64,000 nucleotides of DNA from Hydractinia symbiolongicarpus (Eukaryota > Cnidaria > Hydrozoa > Anthoathecata > Hydractiniidae). The stretch is taken from contig NC_079885.1 of assembly GCF_029227915.1 (NCBI RefSeq), forward strand, positions 10,527,001-10,591,000. Direction: 5' to 3'. The notes below the pieces were generated by a model that did not search any database, was not told where the DNA came from, and worked only from the letters and a program-made list of their open reading frames with translations. Below, piece by piece: positions 22,752 through 35,110 of this stretch (the first letter of the stretch is position 1; every line of letters starts with the position of its first letter). Made by a program: the position numbers and the translations under genes.

Positions 22752-22971
22752 AGAGGCCCGTAGGACGTCCTAGAGTCCCGTAGGTCATCCTAGACACACT
22801 GTAGGACATCCTAGAGCCCCGTAGGACGTCCTAGAGTCCCGTAGGTCATCCTAGACACCCTGTAGGACGTCCTAGAGGACTGCAGGACGTCCTAGAGATT
22901 TTTAGGACGTGCTAGAAGTTTGCAGGACGTCCTAGACACCCGTAGGACGTCCTACAGCTCCGCAGGACGTC
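22752..22971. repeat. Right subterminal array, 20-bp units with GGACGTCC core
   Basis: About 12 units at 20-bp spacing, for example GTAGGACGTCCTAGAGTCCC, with some cores changed to GGTCATCC. Mirror counterpart of the left array. Confidence 0.88.
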
Positions 22972-23023
22972 ATAAAGAAACTGTGAAAGTAGTGGTGCGA
23001 TTTTTGGCAGATATGACGCTCCG
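22923..23023 (-). repeat. Right terminal inverted repeat
   Basis: Ends ...CAGATATGACGCTCCG; its reverse complement matches the left end. Confidence 0.9.
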
Positions 23024-23033
23024 TACAAAAGTA
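23024..23033. repeat. Target-site duplication, right copy
   Basis: TACAAAAGTA, identical to 18640-18649. Confidence 0.9.
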
Positions 23034-24730
23034 TAAAAATATAATACCTAGTTCCTTAACAAACAAATAATACCTAGTGTGAAGTGACAGGGTAATGAGA
23101 AGTGCGTAAGATTTGTTCAAGTTAACTTAAAAACGCAAACTAAGTTTTTTTAATAAACAGCTAAAAAAAGGAGGATAAGAGCAGGAAGAGAGAAAAAGCA
23201 ATATTTGTTTATCAAGAAGACGTCTAAACGTTGGATTTGTTCTAAAGAGCAGAACTTCCAGGCATTCCGTCATCCAATTCAGTTTAATTTGAAAATGCAC
23301 TACACTTAAAATGTCAAAATAGTGCTATAAAGCGAGGACGACACGATTTTTTTTCATGCGCATGCAAAGGGACTTGTTTCATTTCATGCTCCTGAACATG
23401 TTGCGCATGTAGCTACCACAAAAACTAACAAACCTTTTTTACAAACGAAACAAGGAAAGATAGAATCACGTAACGGCTTTGTCGACCGAGAAGATGTATC
23501 TGAAACGTGATAGCGGGCTCTTTGTGCGAAAACGTACCATCTAAAAGTTGGTTGCCATTAAGAATACGATAGCCCCTTAGAATTGAAATTATCAAAATTT
23601 TTTTATTTTTTTTTACGGATGTAACTTCTATGCTAAGTTTCTAGTAAGTTTAAGAAAAATTATTCTATAAAAATGTTATTTTGATGGGATAAAACAGAAA
23701 AAATTTCTTTATAACATTATCTTGCCCCGAATATGAGTCACGAATTTTTTTTTTTTTAAACACACACACTCTGTATGAAAATTAAAGACTTTTAGTCAAA
23801 GCATGCTTCATTTTTATACTAAGCATGCTTTATTCTAGTGTGACCCCCCCCCCTAAAGTATAATGTTATACTTTCTTTTTATATACTGTTCTTTTTAATA
23901 TTTATTTTTTTATTGCCATCGTTTTTATTTGTACGTTTAGAAGCCATGTTTCACATTTATCAATACAAATTTTTAACTTACTTGTTTGTTTGAAAAAATT
24001 TTTCTCCGTTCCAGTTCTTTTTTTCACAAATTTATTTTCTTATATACTCGTAGAGAATTTATCAATGTTTTATAATATATAAAAATGTTTTTAAAAGGGG
24101 ACATGTTAAGGAGATACTTTGAATATACTGAACATGTGTCAAAAGGGTCTACCATATCTTTAAATATCTTCGTAATATACCAAACAATTTTGCTACCAAT
24201 ATACGGCAAGAGTTTACGGTTTATATTATAAATGAGCGTAACTATTTTTAGCCACATGCTGAATGTAAACATTTTAAATGTGGGTGATTTTAATTGATTA
24301 ATAGAAAATATGTGTCAAAAATGTGTTGTAACAACCTGCAGAGAATGGAAACACAATAAAACGTTTAAAAAAAATGTTGCTAGCACAAAATTTGTTTATG
24401 CAACAAAATTTGTTCCTGCAGCAAAATAGAATGGATCTGTGTTGCAGCAACAATTTTTTTGTACCTAAGAAATTGTTGCTTATGGGCCACAACGGGTCTT
24501 TTACATGCGAGTGCAATGTATCATGTTGCATTTCATACACAGGAAAAGAATACCTCGTAACGCCCTAGCTTAAGAAACGATATGAGTTACAATTAATTGG
24601 CATATTTTTTATTGAAGCCGCAAAGTTGCTAAAAAGACTTATGCTTGCCATTTTTAATGCTTTTTTATAGCAACAAGCGACTTTCCTTGAATTTTTCACA
24701 AGTTAATGACTTTTTAGTTAATTATTTCAG
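23034..24730. other. Upstream flank and presumed intron 1 of GATM copy B
   Basis: Nearly identical to 40646-42353 before copy C. No transit-peptide exon could be identified. ORFs at 24024-24272 and 24298-24540 (minus) and 24374-24568 (plus) recur in copy C only because the DNA is duplicated, and have no motifs. A short C-run and CA-run occur near 23760-23855. Confidence 0.5.
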
Positions 24731-27700
24731 ACTTCATCGTTTCGTCAATATTCAACTCCAGTGGTAAACTCTCACAATGACTGGGATCCTCTAGAAGAAG
24801 TTATTGTTGGTAGGGCAGACAATGCATGTATACCAGTACTTACACCAGAAGTAAAAGCTTGCACAGGTGAAACACAGTGGGACTACTTAAGAAAGCATGG
24901 CGGGCAAAAATACCCTCAGGAGTTAATCAATAAGATGAACGCGGAAGTCGAAATACTTTGTGATATTTTGCGTCAGGAGGGCGTTATTGTCAGACGCCCC
25001 GATATCGTCGATCATCAAAAAGTAAGAACCGTCATCGTTGCTTACATTGTCAGTCGCAGATTGTTTTTGTTTGTTTTGTTGTTGTTGTGTCAGGGTATCA
25101 TGTACTGTCGTGTATTATTCTTTATAGGTATCTATCGTTGCCTGTTGTTTCTTTGTGTTTTTGTTTGTTGTCTGTTTGTATCGTCTGTTGTTGTTCATTT
25201 TTTTCTATGGAAATCTGAAGTTATCAGTTTATTTAGTTTGTTGTTACCGTTGTTATCTGTCTCTTGTTTCTGTTGTCGTGTTTCTGTTTAGATCATCTGT
25301 TGTCGTATATGTTTAAGTCTTCCGTAATTTTTTGTTTCTATCGTCGATCGCTGTCTGTTTTTATGTGTAAATCTTTTTTCTGTTGTTTTTTGTTGCTGTC
25401 TGCTGTTGCTTCCTATGATTTTCTTTGGCAGTGTGGATGTATGACAATTATAAATGCATGTTGCAGTTTATTCACCTCCATTGGCACCTGCTTTTGCCAG
25501 ATGTTATATGCTGTTGTCGTCGCAGAGAAATACATAACAGATTGTTGTGCATTTTTAGGAATTTAGTACACCAGATTTTACTTCAATTGGATTGGAAGCA
25601 GCTATGCCTCGTGACTTTCTTTTAGCCGTCGGAAATGAATTAATTGAATCACCTATGGAGAAACCGTTTCTTTGAATATCGTGCATACCGAACATTAATA
25701 AAGGAATATTTTTCGAGAGGTGCTAAATGGACAGCGGCACCAAAAGCTACTATGTCAGACGAGCTGTATGATCCAGTAAATATAATGATTTATTTCTTTA
25801 ATTTTCGATAGATTTTGTTTGCTTAATCACCTTAATACATGACACCATAATACATCCATAAATTTTGCAATATTAGGAATATCAAATAAAATCTACGAAG
25901 GACAGACACGAATTAGCAGCTCAGGGTAGATTTGTGACAACTGAATACGAGCCATGCTTCGATGCCGCTGATTTTATGAGAGTTGGAAAAGATATTTTCG
26001 TGCAAAGAAGCCAGGTATGGAAATTATTTAAGTTTAATTTTAGTCTTGAAAGGGAGCCATTAAAGTACCGGTCTAATGAAACGGTACGGAAATCATAGTT
26101 GTCTTGTCAATAGAACCGCCTTAACAAGGTACAAAAATGTTTTACAAACCATTTTGTATTAATACTTTGAATTTAGTTAGATTTGCTGATACCAACTATT
26201 AACGATTCCTTGTGAAACAAAAAGGATCAGGGATTCAGTAAAATGAAAATATTATGTTGCAAACGAAAACATGCTAAAGCAAAAACTGAAATGTGGACTG
26301 CGATTCCACATATTTTGTTGTCATAGAAATTTTTAACTCCCTCAAATTATGACTCGCCAGTCACTGTAAACTGTATAAATTAACTCGCCGGTTATAATTT
26401 GCTAATGAATATTAAATGTTCCGCTATTTTAAATTAGCAATTAGCAATTAGGAAAGGCCCCTTGGATCCACTTAGCAAGCAATGACTTCCTTAGTGGATT
26501 GTGGCTTCAATTTATAAACTAAAAATGCCAGTCAGAATAAACAACAACAATTTTTTCCGGATTAATACAAACCTTATTTTAGATGAGCACTATTTTGAAA
26601 TGTTAAGCTGTTTAGATTCTTTCTTAAAACGCCCCAAATGTGTTTATTTTTTGGTATAGAATTTTTTTACGTGAAATTCTCAATATCTCATCCCTTTTTG
26701 CGATTGTGAGGAATAATTAAGTTTTTCCTCTGGTAATTCCTTATGACTTGGATAGGAATTTTTTTTAAAAAAACAGAATAAAAATACAGTTTTTTCTTGT
26801 GAAATCTATCAATTATATAAAATCTTTATAACATGAAAAATCGAGCAAGATTCGTGATTGATAATTTGCCGTCCAAAATTTCTTTAACACGACTCAATAT
26901 TGCTATACAAACAGAAAGACCGACAAAATAGATAATAAGAACAGATTAAAAAGTTGTTTTATTGGATTTGCTTACTCTTCCAGCTTTTTTTAATCCCAAT
27001 TATCCAGATTTTTATTCAAATCATTAGTTGGAGAAGGTGTTCACAAACTGATAATGGGTAAATTTCCATTTTTGAGGCCTGAAATATAGGCGCGTCACTT
27101 GGCTGGTGCGGTGCACCCGGTAAACTGCAAACATTTTACTTTGTCGACCAGCACGTCTAGTAACCAAGATCAAAGGTGCGCTAGCTGTGCTTTCTACAAT
27201 ATCCTCATTTTGGAGGAACGCGCTCTACGACTCGGAAAAAAAGGCCTGAAAAATCAGCAGCAAAAATAGCACCATTTAAGATTTGGGACCTAACCAAGTG
27301 AGATCAGAAGTACTAAAGCTCTGAACATTTAGAAGTGAGTGTAAGCTTTACCTCGTTTGCAGTGCGGTTACTTACATAGAAGCGGCTTTTCAGTTGCTAC
27401 TGGTCATACGCGTCATTTTATTTCTTTTATTACATGTTTGTTTCAGGTGACAAATATGATGGGTATTGAATGGATGAGACGCCATCTTGGTGAAATGTAT
27501 AACCTTCATGTTTTGTCCTTCTCGCCTCCAGGTAGCATGCATATTGACGCAACAATTAACACAGTTAGAGAAGGCTTAGTGATCGTTAACCCTGACAGGC
27601 CATGCAATGAGCTAGATATCTTTCAAAAAGCAGGCTGGAAAATAGTGGAAGCACCTAGACCTGCTAAACCTGACTCGCATATTTTGCGGATAAGTAGCCC

Positions 27701-30007
27701 TTGGATAAGTATAAATGTGTTATTGTTGGATGACAAAAGAGTAATCGTGGAGAGTTCGGAAGTACCAACACAAAAAGTATGTTTTCTACCTTTTTTAATA
27801 ATTAGTCGTAAGCCAGTGGAAATTCTCAGGAATTAACCTGCCATTACTTTCCGTTAGCATCTTTGGGTATCATAATATAGACAGTAGTCGTGATTCGTGA
27901 AAGAATTCACGGGGTCGCCTGCCAGTAAATTATACACTCTGAAAGGAAACCAGAATAAAACTGCGCCCAATCATTTTGCACAAAATATGGCTTTTATTAC
28001 AAAGACTAGCTGGGGGACCCGCGCCAAAACGCCGGGTTAAGCCACAAGTAACTGTGTGAGCCAGTGTTTAGCGCCACATGAGCGATTTAGAATAACGCAC
28101 TTTATAAAGCCGTAAACTGTGCAGCACATCCCGATGGAGCACTTCAGAACAGGTATGCAGTATGGCGAAAATCGAGTGAAATGTGTGAATAGTGTTTAGG
28201 CTGTAACATATTTTTCGAAAAATAATTTTGTCACAACTTTAGCTAAAAAAAGAAAATCACAGTTTACAAACAGTTAGCCAATATTATTTATTTTGCGTTT
28301 CCTTGAATGTTCAAAACTTAATCTTGACAGCGGGCTGAGCTCTTAGTATATACAGTTCAACCGTGTGACCAATCCATAAAAGCGTAGTACCCTTTTTTAG
28401 AAAAACTTTATCACAGCTTCAGTTTAAATTAAATTATAGGAAACAGTCTGTTTTTTTAACAGCAGGTGAATGGCTTAGTACAGGTAAACCGTGTTCCACA
28501 TGCATAGCTATGGGTGTAACACCCTTTTTCCAAAAAAAACTTTATCACAACTTCAGTTTAAATAAAAACACAGGAAACGGCCGTCGTTACTCGTCCACCT
28601 AAAAAAATTTATTTTCTAGAATAATTTCTCATGTCAGTAATAAAAGGTGCAGCCACCTAACTGCATTAAGCGTAAGGATTACTAATTAAGAAATTTGTTT
28701 TGTCAAACTTCATTTTACTGCTTTCACTTTTTAGCCAGATGCAGCTAATAAAGAGCTAGCTAGATAGCCACAACTCCAACATAAAAATATACAATAATAT
28801 AACAAACTGAATAAAAAAGTTAAAACGATAGGAATAAATAAGAATAGCTATACCTAGCTAGCTGGCTTCAGCAGTATACTGCCTCGAGATCTACGTTTGT
28901 AGCTAAAATCATAAAACTGATTGGTTTAAGGTTTTGCATGGTTAGAGAGCATAATGATATATTCATCTTAACATATAAAAACGCACAGACAATAAATATT
29001 CCTATAGATACAAAATATAGAGAAGAGGAGATCCGCAAACCTCATACCATAACTTTTCAATCAAAATGGCCCTCGTGAGCTTAATTAATTAGCTTAATCA
29101 GGCATATCTCTTGTTTCTTCATAAATGCGTGCTCTAAGTCCAGTTGGAAGATAGCTATCCGAACTTTCAAATGTATTTCCAGAAATAATATTCTTTTTAA
29201 AATGCTGCAAATAAGTACTTCCCCTATATTTCTATTTTTATTTATATTTATTTCTATTTTTATTTATAATTTAGTAATTGCCGCAAATAATCACGAGTTG
29301 TTCAATATTTCTGTTTCAAGGTTATTTACTTAGGAAAATAAAGAAGACTGCTGAAATTGCAGTCAACTTATCTCTTTCATATAGGGATAGGTAAACCTAA
29401 AGGGAGGGGGGTTTCCGCGAAGCGAATTAAACGGTGAATTCGCCGGCGAATTGTATCTGTGTGTGCATAGTTTTGTTTGTTATGATTTTGCTTCAAAAAA
29501 TTTGCTTTGGCGTGAAGTTTCTAAACAGTTTCTAATCTTTAGCGGCGAAATATTTCCCTCTAAACTTTTAAACAATTAAAACGCAATATTCAGGGTTTAT
29601 TCTAAAAAAAAATAATTATTGAATAGAAATTAACATGAGTGTTTACATTCAGTATTTTAAATTCATCTCATACTTTTTGTTTCTCGTGGAAATCAAAAAG
29701 ATGTTTCGCTTCGTACAAAATAAAAAATTCGAATTTTGCGAGAATTAATGTTCGCCAACACCGAGTTGCGCAAAAACCCACGATTTTCAAAAAATTATTT
29801 CCATTAAGGTACCAATTGTATAATGATGTAAAGAAAATGCAAACGAGTAAGCCAATGATTTAGTACTACTTCTCTTTACAGATGTTTGAATCACTTGGTT
29901 TCACCTGCATTAAAGTAAATATGGAGCATGCTAATGTCCTAGGAGGAAGTTTTCACTGCTGGACATGCGATGTAAGAAGAACAGGAGAATTGAAGAGTTA
30001 TTTTTAG
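24731..30007 (+). pseudogene. GATM: AGAT copy B, exons 2-6, frameshifted
   Basis: Exons: 24731-25021 (starts [12 protein letters not shown], contains [18 protein letters not shown]), 25559-25775, 25877-26014, 27447-27776 and 29882-30007. All boundaries are phase 0 with GT donors and AG acceptors. In exon 3 the sequence reads CCTATGGAGAAACCG where A and C have five more bases (encoding PMAWKNR), so the frame shifts and meets TGA at 25673-25675. The catalytic-Asp, His and Cys motifs lie downstream of that stop. Unlike A and C, the exon 4 donor is intact (CAG|GTATGG) and exon 3 keeps DEL. Exon 2 matches copy C except for a silent change. Exon 1 with the mitochondrial signal was not found. Family identity is certain; loss of function is strongly indicated unless the deletion is a sequencing error. 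Confidence 0.88.
25022..25558 (+). other. GATM intron 2, copy B (T/G-rich)
   Basis: Low-complexity ttgttgttgtgtc-type sequence. The exon 2 frame stays open through much of it, making hydrophobic ORFs that are not real protein. Ends in tgcatttttag. Confidence 0.7.
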
Positions 30008-31443
30008 ATTCGTCATTATTTTTTGACTTATTTAACATACCAGTTAATTAAAGAAGATATGGAGTGAGAGATGAGTGTTTTTTTCATATGTCAAGGATTT
30101 TCTGTTTACAATTATAACATATGTAACATTTCTATGCCAGTGTAAGATAAATTGTGTCATTTATTTTGGTGTTTTTTTCTTTATCTCTTACATAACTTGG
30201 ATACCATTGCAATTGCGACAGTTAAAAAATTTTTGTAGCCATAATGGTCATGAACTTCTAAAAAACTGTGGTTTTTTAATGGCGACCAAGCACGTAGTAT
30301 TGTATGTTGCACTTAATATCCAGGTCTTGATTAAAATTAGCTTGTTTGCTGTTAACATAAGCCTTTTCCAATGCAAGAAAGGACTCCAATGAGGAAATAA
30401 AAGTGTGCCAAAGTAGGGACTTGAAATCGCCAAAAACAATGTCGACTCTAAGTGAGATTTCGGAGGTGACGAAAATTTAGGCTATAGCGTCTTCGTTTTT
30501 CTTTAATTTTTTGCACATCATACAGTTATGATATGTTGTGCAAAATATTTTACTTTCGACAGCATTTTCTGCTGCAGAGCATGCTACCCAAGAATCTTTC
30601 ATAAAAAAATTCTTATTGTTGAAAAATATGAATGCTTTGTGCTTCCCATGTGCCAAATCTTTCTGAAAAAACATGCATTAGCATTTTGTGATTTAAACTC
30701 TCATTTTACAGATGCATGAACATATAAAAATGCGGTAAAACTCTATTATAAAGTTCAATGACATCTTCATGTGCACACATAACACCTTTTCACCATCTTT
30801 TAAATCTTTTTTCAAAGCATGTAATTTAACACCCTTGCAATCAAATCTTGTTTAACAGAAGCAGATTGACCAGGTGACAAATTAGTAACAATTTCTGCCC
30901 ATTCTGGGTTAAAGGTAAAGTTAAGGTAATCCATCAGTCCTTGTTAAGACTCTGTTCGAAGCTTGTTTTGATTTCAACAAATAAATGCAGGCCCTTGGCC
31001 TTACAACTAAGAAAGCCGATGTTTAACTACAGTTGCATGCTCCCTGACATCGGCCATTTTTTTGTCCCAAGTAGGCTCATCGCTACGTAATAAAATGAGA
31101 GACATCATCACAATGAGATCAATATTGCACAATATATAATGAGTTTGCGGCAAAGATTAACATATATCCTAAAACTGGGAGGTCTATAGCCTGCTGGTGG
31201 TCTTAAGGTTGCCGACGAAAAAGCAAAACTAAATGCATTATTGCATACCCTAATATACTTTTTTACTTGAGATGAATTCCTGCTTGATAATTCACGTACT
31301 TCAGTAGAAAATTCTACTAATGCAGAGACATTGTAACAACACTTAACATAGCTGTGATTATTAAATTTATTCCATAAAATTCACATACAATATTAAAAGG
31401 TTTGCTCTACGGCGGGCATTTGCTCACTCATACAAAAAAATCT
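27996..31443 (-). mobile_element. Helitron-derived segment enclosing GATM exon 6 (copy B)
   Basis: Same arrangement as in copy A: 3' terminus CTAG at 27996-27999 in intron 5, exon 6 at 29882-30007 in antisense, Rep remnants at about 30690-31310. It is interrupted at about 31443, where LINE sequence begins. Compared with A it carries about 33 extra bases near 29180. Confidence 0.55.
30690..31310 (-). pseudogene. Helitron Rep fragment (copy B)
   Basis: Counterpart of 5085-5700 with the same broken motifs (FAFSSA..., LSPGQSAS-type segment, VMCAHEDVIELYN-type segment). A few percent diverged from A. Confidence 0.6.
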
Positions 31444-32700
31444 TTAACTTAGCGGTAAAGTCTTTTGTGTCAATTTCTGAACGTATATCAAGTGGAAGTT
31501 TATTATAGTTCTGTGCAGCATTGATGAAAAAAGCCTTTTTCGTCGATTCGAACTCTGGGAGATAAAGAAGGTGTTAGTGTTTGCTTGTCCCGATCTTATA
31601 ACAATCACCTCAAAATACTCTTCAAAATTAGGAACGTTACTTAGTAAACATTTATGCACGGTGGTACAGAGCTTTCTCATCTGATAATTATGAATTGCTG
31701 TAGTGTTAGTGCTGTATCGGATGATACTATGCGCTCTGCTGTCTAGTAACTTCAACATATGTATTCTGTATGGCTGGTGGAAGTAATTTGTAAGTGAAAA
31801 TTATGTTTTGCTCGGTTCGATCATAGCCTGGTAGATACACAGTTGTGCGGTAGCTATTAGATGAGATCTAATTTTACGTAACAGTCGAAGTCTCCCATAT
31901 ATTTTCTTGTGTACAGACTTGAAATGATTAACCAGAGTTACTTATAAATCCAGGTTGATTCTAAATACTTGTATCTTTCAGTATTGTTAAATTTATCTAG
32001 GCGATACAAAATGCTGATGTTTTGGTTTTGTCTTGTAAGTCGTGATTGTGTCCCAAAAAGCATGACATCTGTTTTTCCTTGTTTAAGGTTCAAGATTAGC
32101 GCATTTTCTTCTAACCAGTCCGATAAATTCTTTGAGCCATTGGTGAGTGCATGTTCGATTGAAGAGATATTGTTAAAATGAAAAATAAAAAATAGTAAAT
32201 GAGTATGGCGTCGGCGTGCATTATAATTTCAAAGTTCTTTAGTTACTTTTCAGTCTGTTAAAATAGGGCAAAAAAAGCAGCGGATCCAGTATTAATCCTT
32301 GAGGGACGCCACAAAATACGGTTGACTCGAACATAGGTGATGTTGTAGGAAACGTGCTGCCAACGGCTAAACAAGTAATCAGTAAAAAATTGCTTTTCAT
32401 GATCGAGAATGCCATAATTCAGGAGTTTATTCAGAATGGCGGTATGACTTATGGTATCGAAAGCCATGCTAAGATCGATAAAAATGGCGTTAGTTAGTTG
32501 TGATTTATTCATTGCTTTGTGAATGTCATTCAAGAACAAAGTTGCAGGAGTTTCAGTTGATCTATGCTTACGGAACCCAAACTGTTTTGATGACAAAAGA
32601 TTATTTGATTCCATGTATTTTGAAAGTTGTTGATGAACACATTTCTCGAGTATCTTTTATATGATTGGTAACACCTTGATTGGCCGATAGAATCACAATT
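31440..32700 (-). mobile_element. 5'-truncated non-LTR retrotransposon (LINE), decayed
   Basis: Minus-strand pieces in order: YRPIKVLPII and KILEKCVHQQLSKYME (about 32690-32615), LLSSKQFGFRKHRSTET and AIFIDLSMAFDTISH (32614-32440), GVPQGLILDPLLF after a frame change (about 32305), LKQGKTDVMLFGTQSRL (about 32090), and the C-terminal tail LPEFESTKKAFFINAAQNYN (about 31560-31500). These are reverse-transcriptase fingers, palm and thumb pieces of a jockey/CR1/L2-like LINE. The catalytic FADD-type box is not intact where I looked. Several frameshifts make it inactive. Confidence 0.8.
32258..32614 (-). pseudogene. LINE reverse-transcriptase core fragment
   Basis: 118-residue open segment with SKQFGFRKHRST and IFIDLSMAFDTISHTAILNK, typical RT motifs. 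The frame is lost before the conserved GVPQG box, which continues in another frame. Confidence 0.8.
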
Positions 32701-33454
32701 AATTTTGCAAATTTTACGAAAACCGATCCTACAAAATAAAATTATTGTTCTCTTGCTTTAGCCGGTAGAACTTTAAGATGGACTTCTTCTTTATCTCCGT
32801 TTTTACTACCGAGACCACCGAAGCACGGAAGAATACCAGTCTAGTGTAGCGGTACGTGAATTATTAGTTTGTTGAGTGCTGAAAACAGAACTAACTTGTT
32901 GAACGGTACAAAAGGTACAAAACCAAAAAAAAACCCTATTATTTTAGCAAGTAAATGATTTACCATTATTATTTTATGCTTAGTTGGTTTCGCCAATTTC
33001 ATCAAGCTACAGCAGTCGTTTGTTATCTTTTTTTTTTTTTTTGTGATGTGAAATTTAATAAAGCTTACGAGAGTTTTAACAGGCTAAAATTCTGTTTAAA
33101 AAACGAAATAAATCCAAAATAGTTGGTTTTATTGACTTTTATGTTTCATCTAGGTTTCATAAAAGCTTAAACTCATTTTTTTATTGAAGATATTATTTCG
33201 GTTTGTCTGTTCAGTATTCATATTACTGTGGAAAGTTTATCATGATAGTTTAGTAGGCGACGTTTCGGGAGATCCTTCTCCCATTTTTTTACTTACATAT
33301 TTTTTATCGTCGCTTGGTGTGCCAGTAAAAATAATTAATTATTAATCACAACATACTGTAACTTGTATTTTTGGGACGATTTTTTCTGCACTTAAGTGCT
33401 TAACATGACGTTCACCCTTTTTTTTACTGTGTCTGTGCTGAGGTTACCGACTAG
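32701..33454. other. Intergenic, nothing recognised
   Basis: AT-rich with a poly-T run near 33030. No ORF of note. The right edge abuts the 5' TC of the next Helitron. Confidence 0.4.
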
Positions 33455-34009
33455 TCTCTTTGATAATAAATGTATTCTGTGTGTTCAAAATGTTTGCGCG
33501 CAGCTTTATCTTTTGAATTCAAGGAGAGCCCAAGGTTTTTAGTTTTCGACTCAGCTTTTGTTTGAAGAAAATAACAGAAATAAACAAGGAGACGAGCAAA
33601 GTGGAAGCAAGTGAATGAAGAGGTAAATTTCTGAATTAAGGAAGCATCTCATTTAGTTGGTCTGAGTACTTTGTTCTGTTTGCTACTTGTGAGAAAACAT
33701 GTTTACTTTGTTTGCTTGTTCTGAGAGCACTCTCGTGGTTAGCCAGATCACTTAGTTGCCTTTCATTTTGTTCTAATTTTTGTTAATTGTTTACAAAGGA
33801 ACACGTAGCTATTTTTGAATATTTTTCCTCTACCCATTTTCTATTTCAGCATAGCTATTTCCCACCTGCAATTGCAAATAATAATGTTTAATTTTAAGCG
33901 CATAACTATGCACATTGTCTTTCTGGCCTACGAAATGATGCAGATGTTAATAGTTCTCATCTTGAATAACAAAGGCAACATCATGATTCACCAGGTAATT
34001 GAAATATTC

Positions 34010-35110
34010 TCAACGAGGCTAGGGAAGAAAATGCTCTGCAATTAAATGTAAGACGTGCTAATAAAAATGTTGGACTGGCAAATGCCCGGTGTAGATCAGA
34101 CTTTTTGCGTCATCAAACTAGGCCTCCACAATGTTTAATTTTTTCTCGACATAGTGATAAGATTATGTTTCCTCCTTTAAATTCTGCAGGTGATTTTAAT
34201 ATTGCATGTCAATTTAATGGATTAAATTTAATAATGAAAACTATTTTAAGTGTTGTCACAATGTCCCTGCCTTAATAGAGTTTTCTACTGAAGTACGTGA
34301 ATTATCAAGCAGCAACTCTTCTCAAGTAAAAAAGTATATTAGGGTATACAATAATGGATTTAGTTTCGCTTTTTCGTCGGCAACCTTTAGACCACCAGCA
34401 GGCTATGGACCTCCAAGTCTTAGGATATATGTAAATCAATCTTTGCCGAAAATTCCTTATATATTGTGAAATATTAATCTCATTTTTATGATGTCCCTCA
34501 TTTTATTACCTCGTGGTGAGCCTAGTTGAGACCAAAAATGGCCCATGTTAAGGAGCATGCAACTGTAGATAGTAATAGGCTTACCCAGTTGGAATGAATG
34601 CCCTTCATTTAGCAAAGGAATTGTTTTAGCCATTCTTAGTAGGCGCATATGTTAAAGGTAAAGGCTTATTATTTATTCGTCGAAATCAAAACCAGCTTCG
34701 AGCGAGTCCTAACAAGGACTTATGGATTACCTGGAAAATACTGCACATCAACGTAACGTGCAGGTAGTATTGTTGTCTTGCCTCCTACCTTTTCTAGCTC
34801 ACCACGTAACATACATCAGATGTACCTTGATGCAATTGCATCGGTTTCAAAGAAAGGTTACCCAGATTTTACTTATCTTCTACTTGAAACCCAAAATAAG
34901 CCAAAAATTGTTATTAATTTGTTACCTGGTCAATCTGCTTCTGATAGACCAGATTTTGTTGCAAGGGTGTTTAAATTACATGCTTTGAAAAAAGATTTAA
35001 AAGATGATGAGAAGGTGTTATGTGTGCACATGTAGATGTCATTGAACTTTATAATAGAGTTTTACAGCATGTTCATATGTTTCATATGCATCTGCAGAAC
35101 AAGTTTAAAT
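34010..35110 (+). pseudogene. Helitron Rep-helicase, N-terminal part, frameshifted
   Basis: Pieces in family order: AREENALQLNVRRANKN (about 34019), FAFSSATFRPPAGYGPPSL (about 34355), LMDYLENTAHQRNVQV (about 34720), LPPTFSSSPRNIHQMYLDA (34775 on), NLLPGQSASDRPDFVARVF (about 34918) and, after a +1 shift, GVMCAHVDVIELYNRVL (about 35017). The LPPTF..SPR, LLPGQ...DRPD.VARVF and AHVDVIE blocks are hallmark Helitron Rep segments leading to the HUH site. The rest of Rep and the helicase are absent; GATM-derived sequence follows instead. Confidence 0.75.

Larger units (their letters stand above)
18650..23023. mobile_element. DNA transposon with integrase-like DDE and UBX/HECT genes
   Basis: The ends are inverted repeats starting CGGAGCGTCATATCTG and matching with few differences for about 100 bp, bounded by a 10-bp target duplication. 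Inside each end lies an array of 20-bp repeats with a GGACGTCC core. Two genes converge: an integrase-core transposase (+) and a UBX/HECT-type protein (-). The paralogous site upstream of copy C lacks the element, so insertion post-dates the duplication or the element was lost there. The 10-bp duplication is longer than is usual for integrase-like cut-and-paste elements. I cannot assign it to a named superfamily with confidence. Confidence 0.9.

Noticed and set aside
24374-24568. 64-residue ORF MLLAQNLFMQQN upstream of AGAT as a possible exon 1
   Set aside because: Built from local direct repeats (gcaacaaaatttgtt), no transit-peptide character, and it has an overlapping minus-strand ORF of equal quality.
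24761-25291. 176-residue ORF beginning MVNSHNDW (also 42384-42914)
   Set aside because: The first 87 residues are AGAT exon 2 read from an internal GTG; the rest is read-through into a T/G-rich intron after a clear GTAAGA donor.
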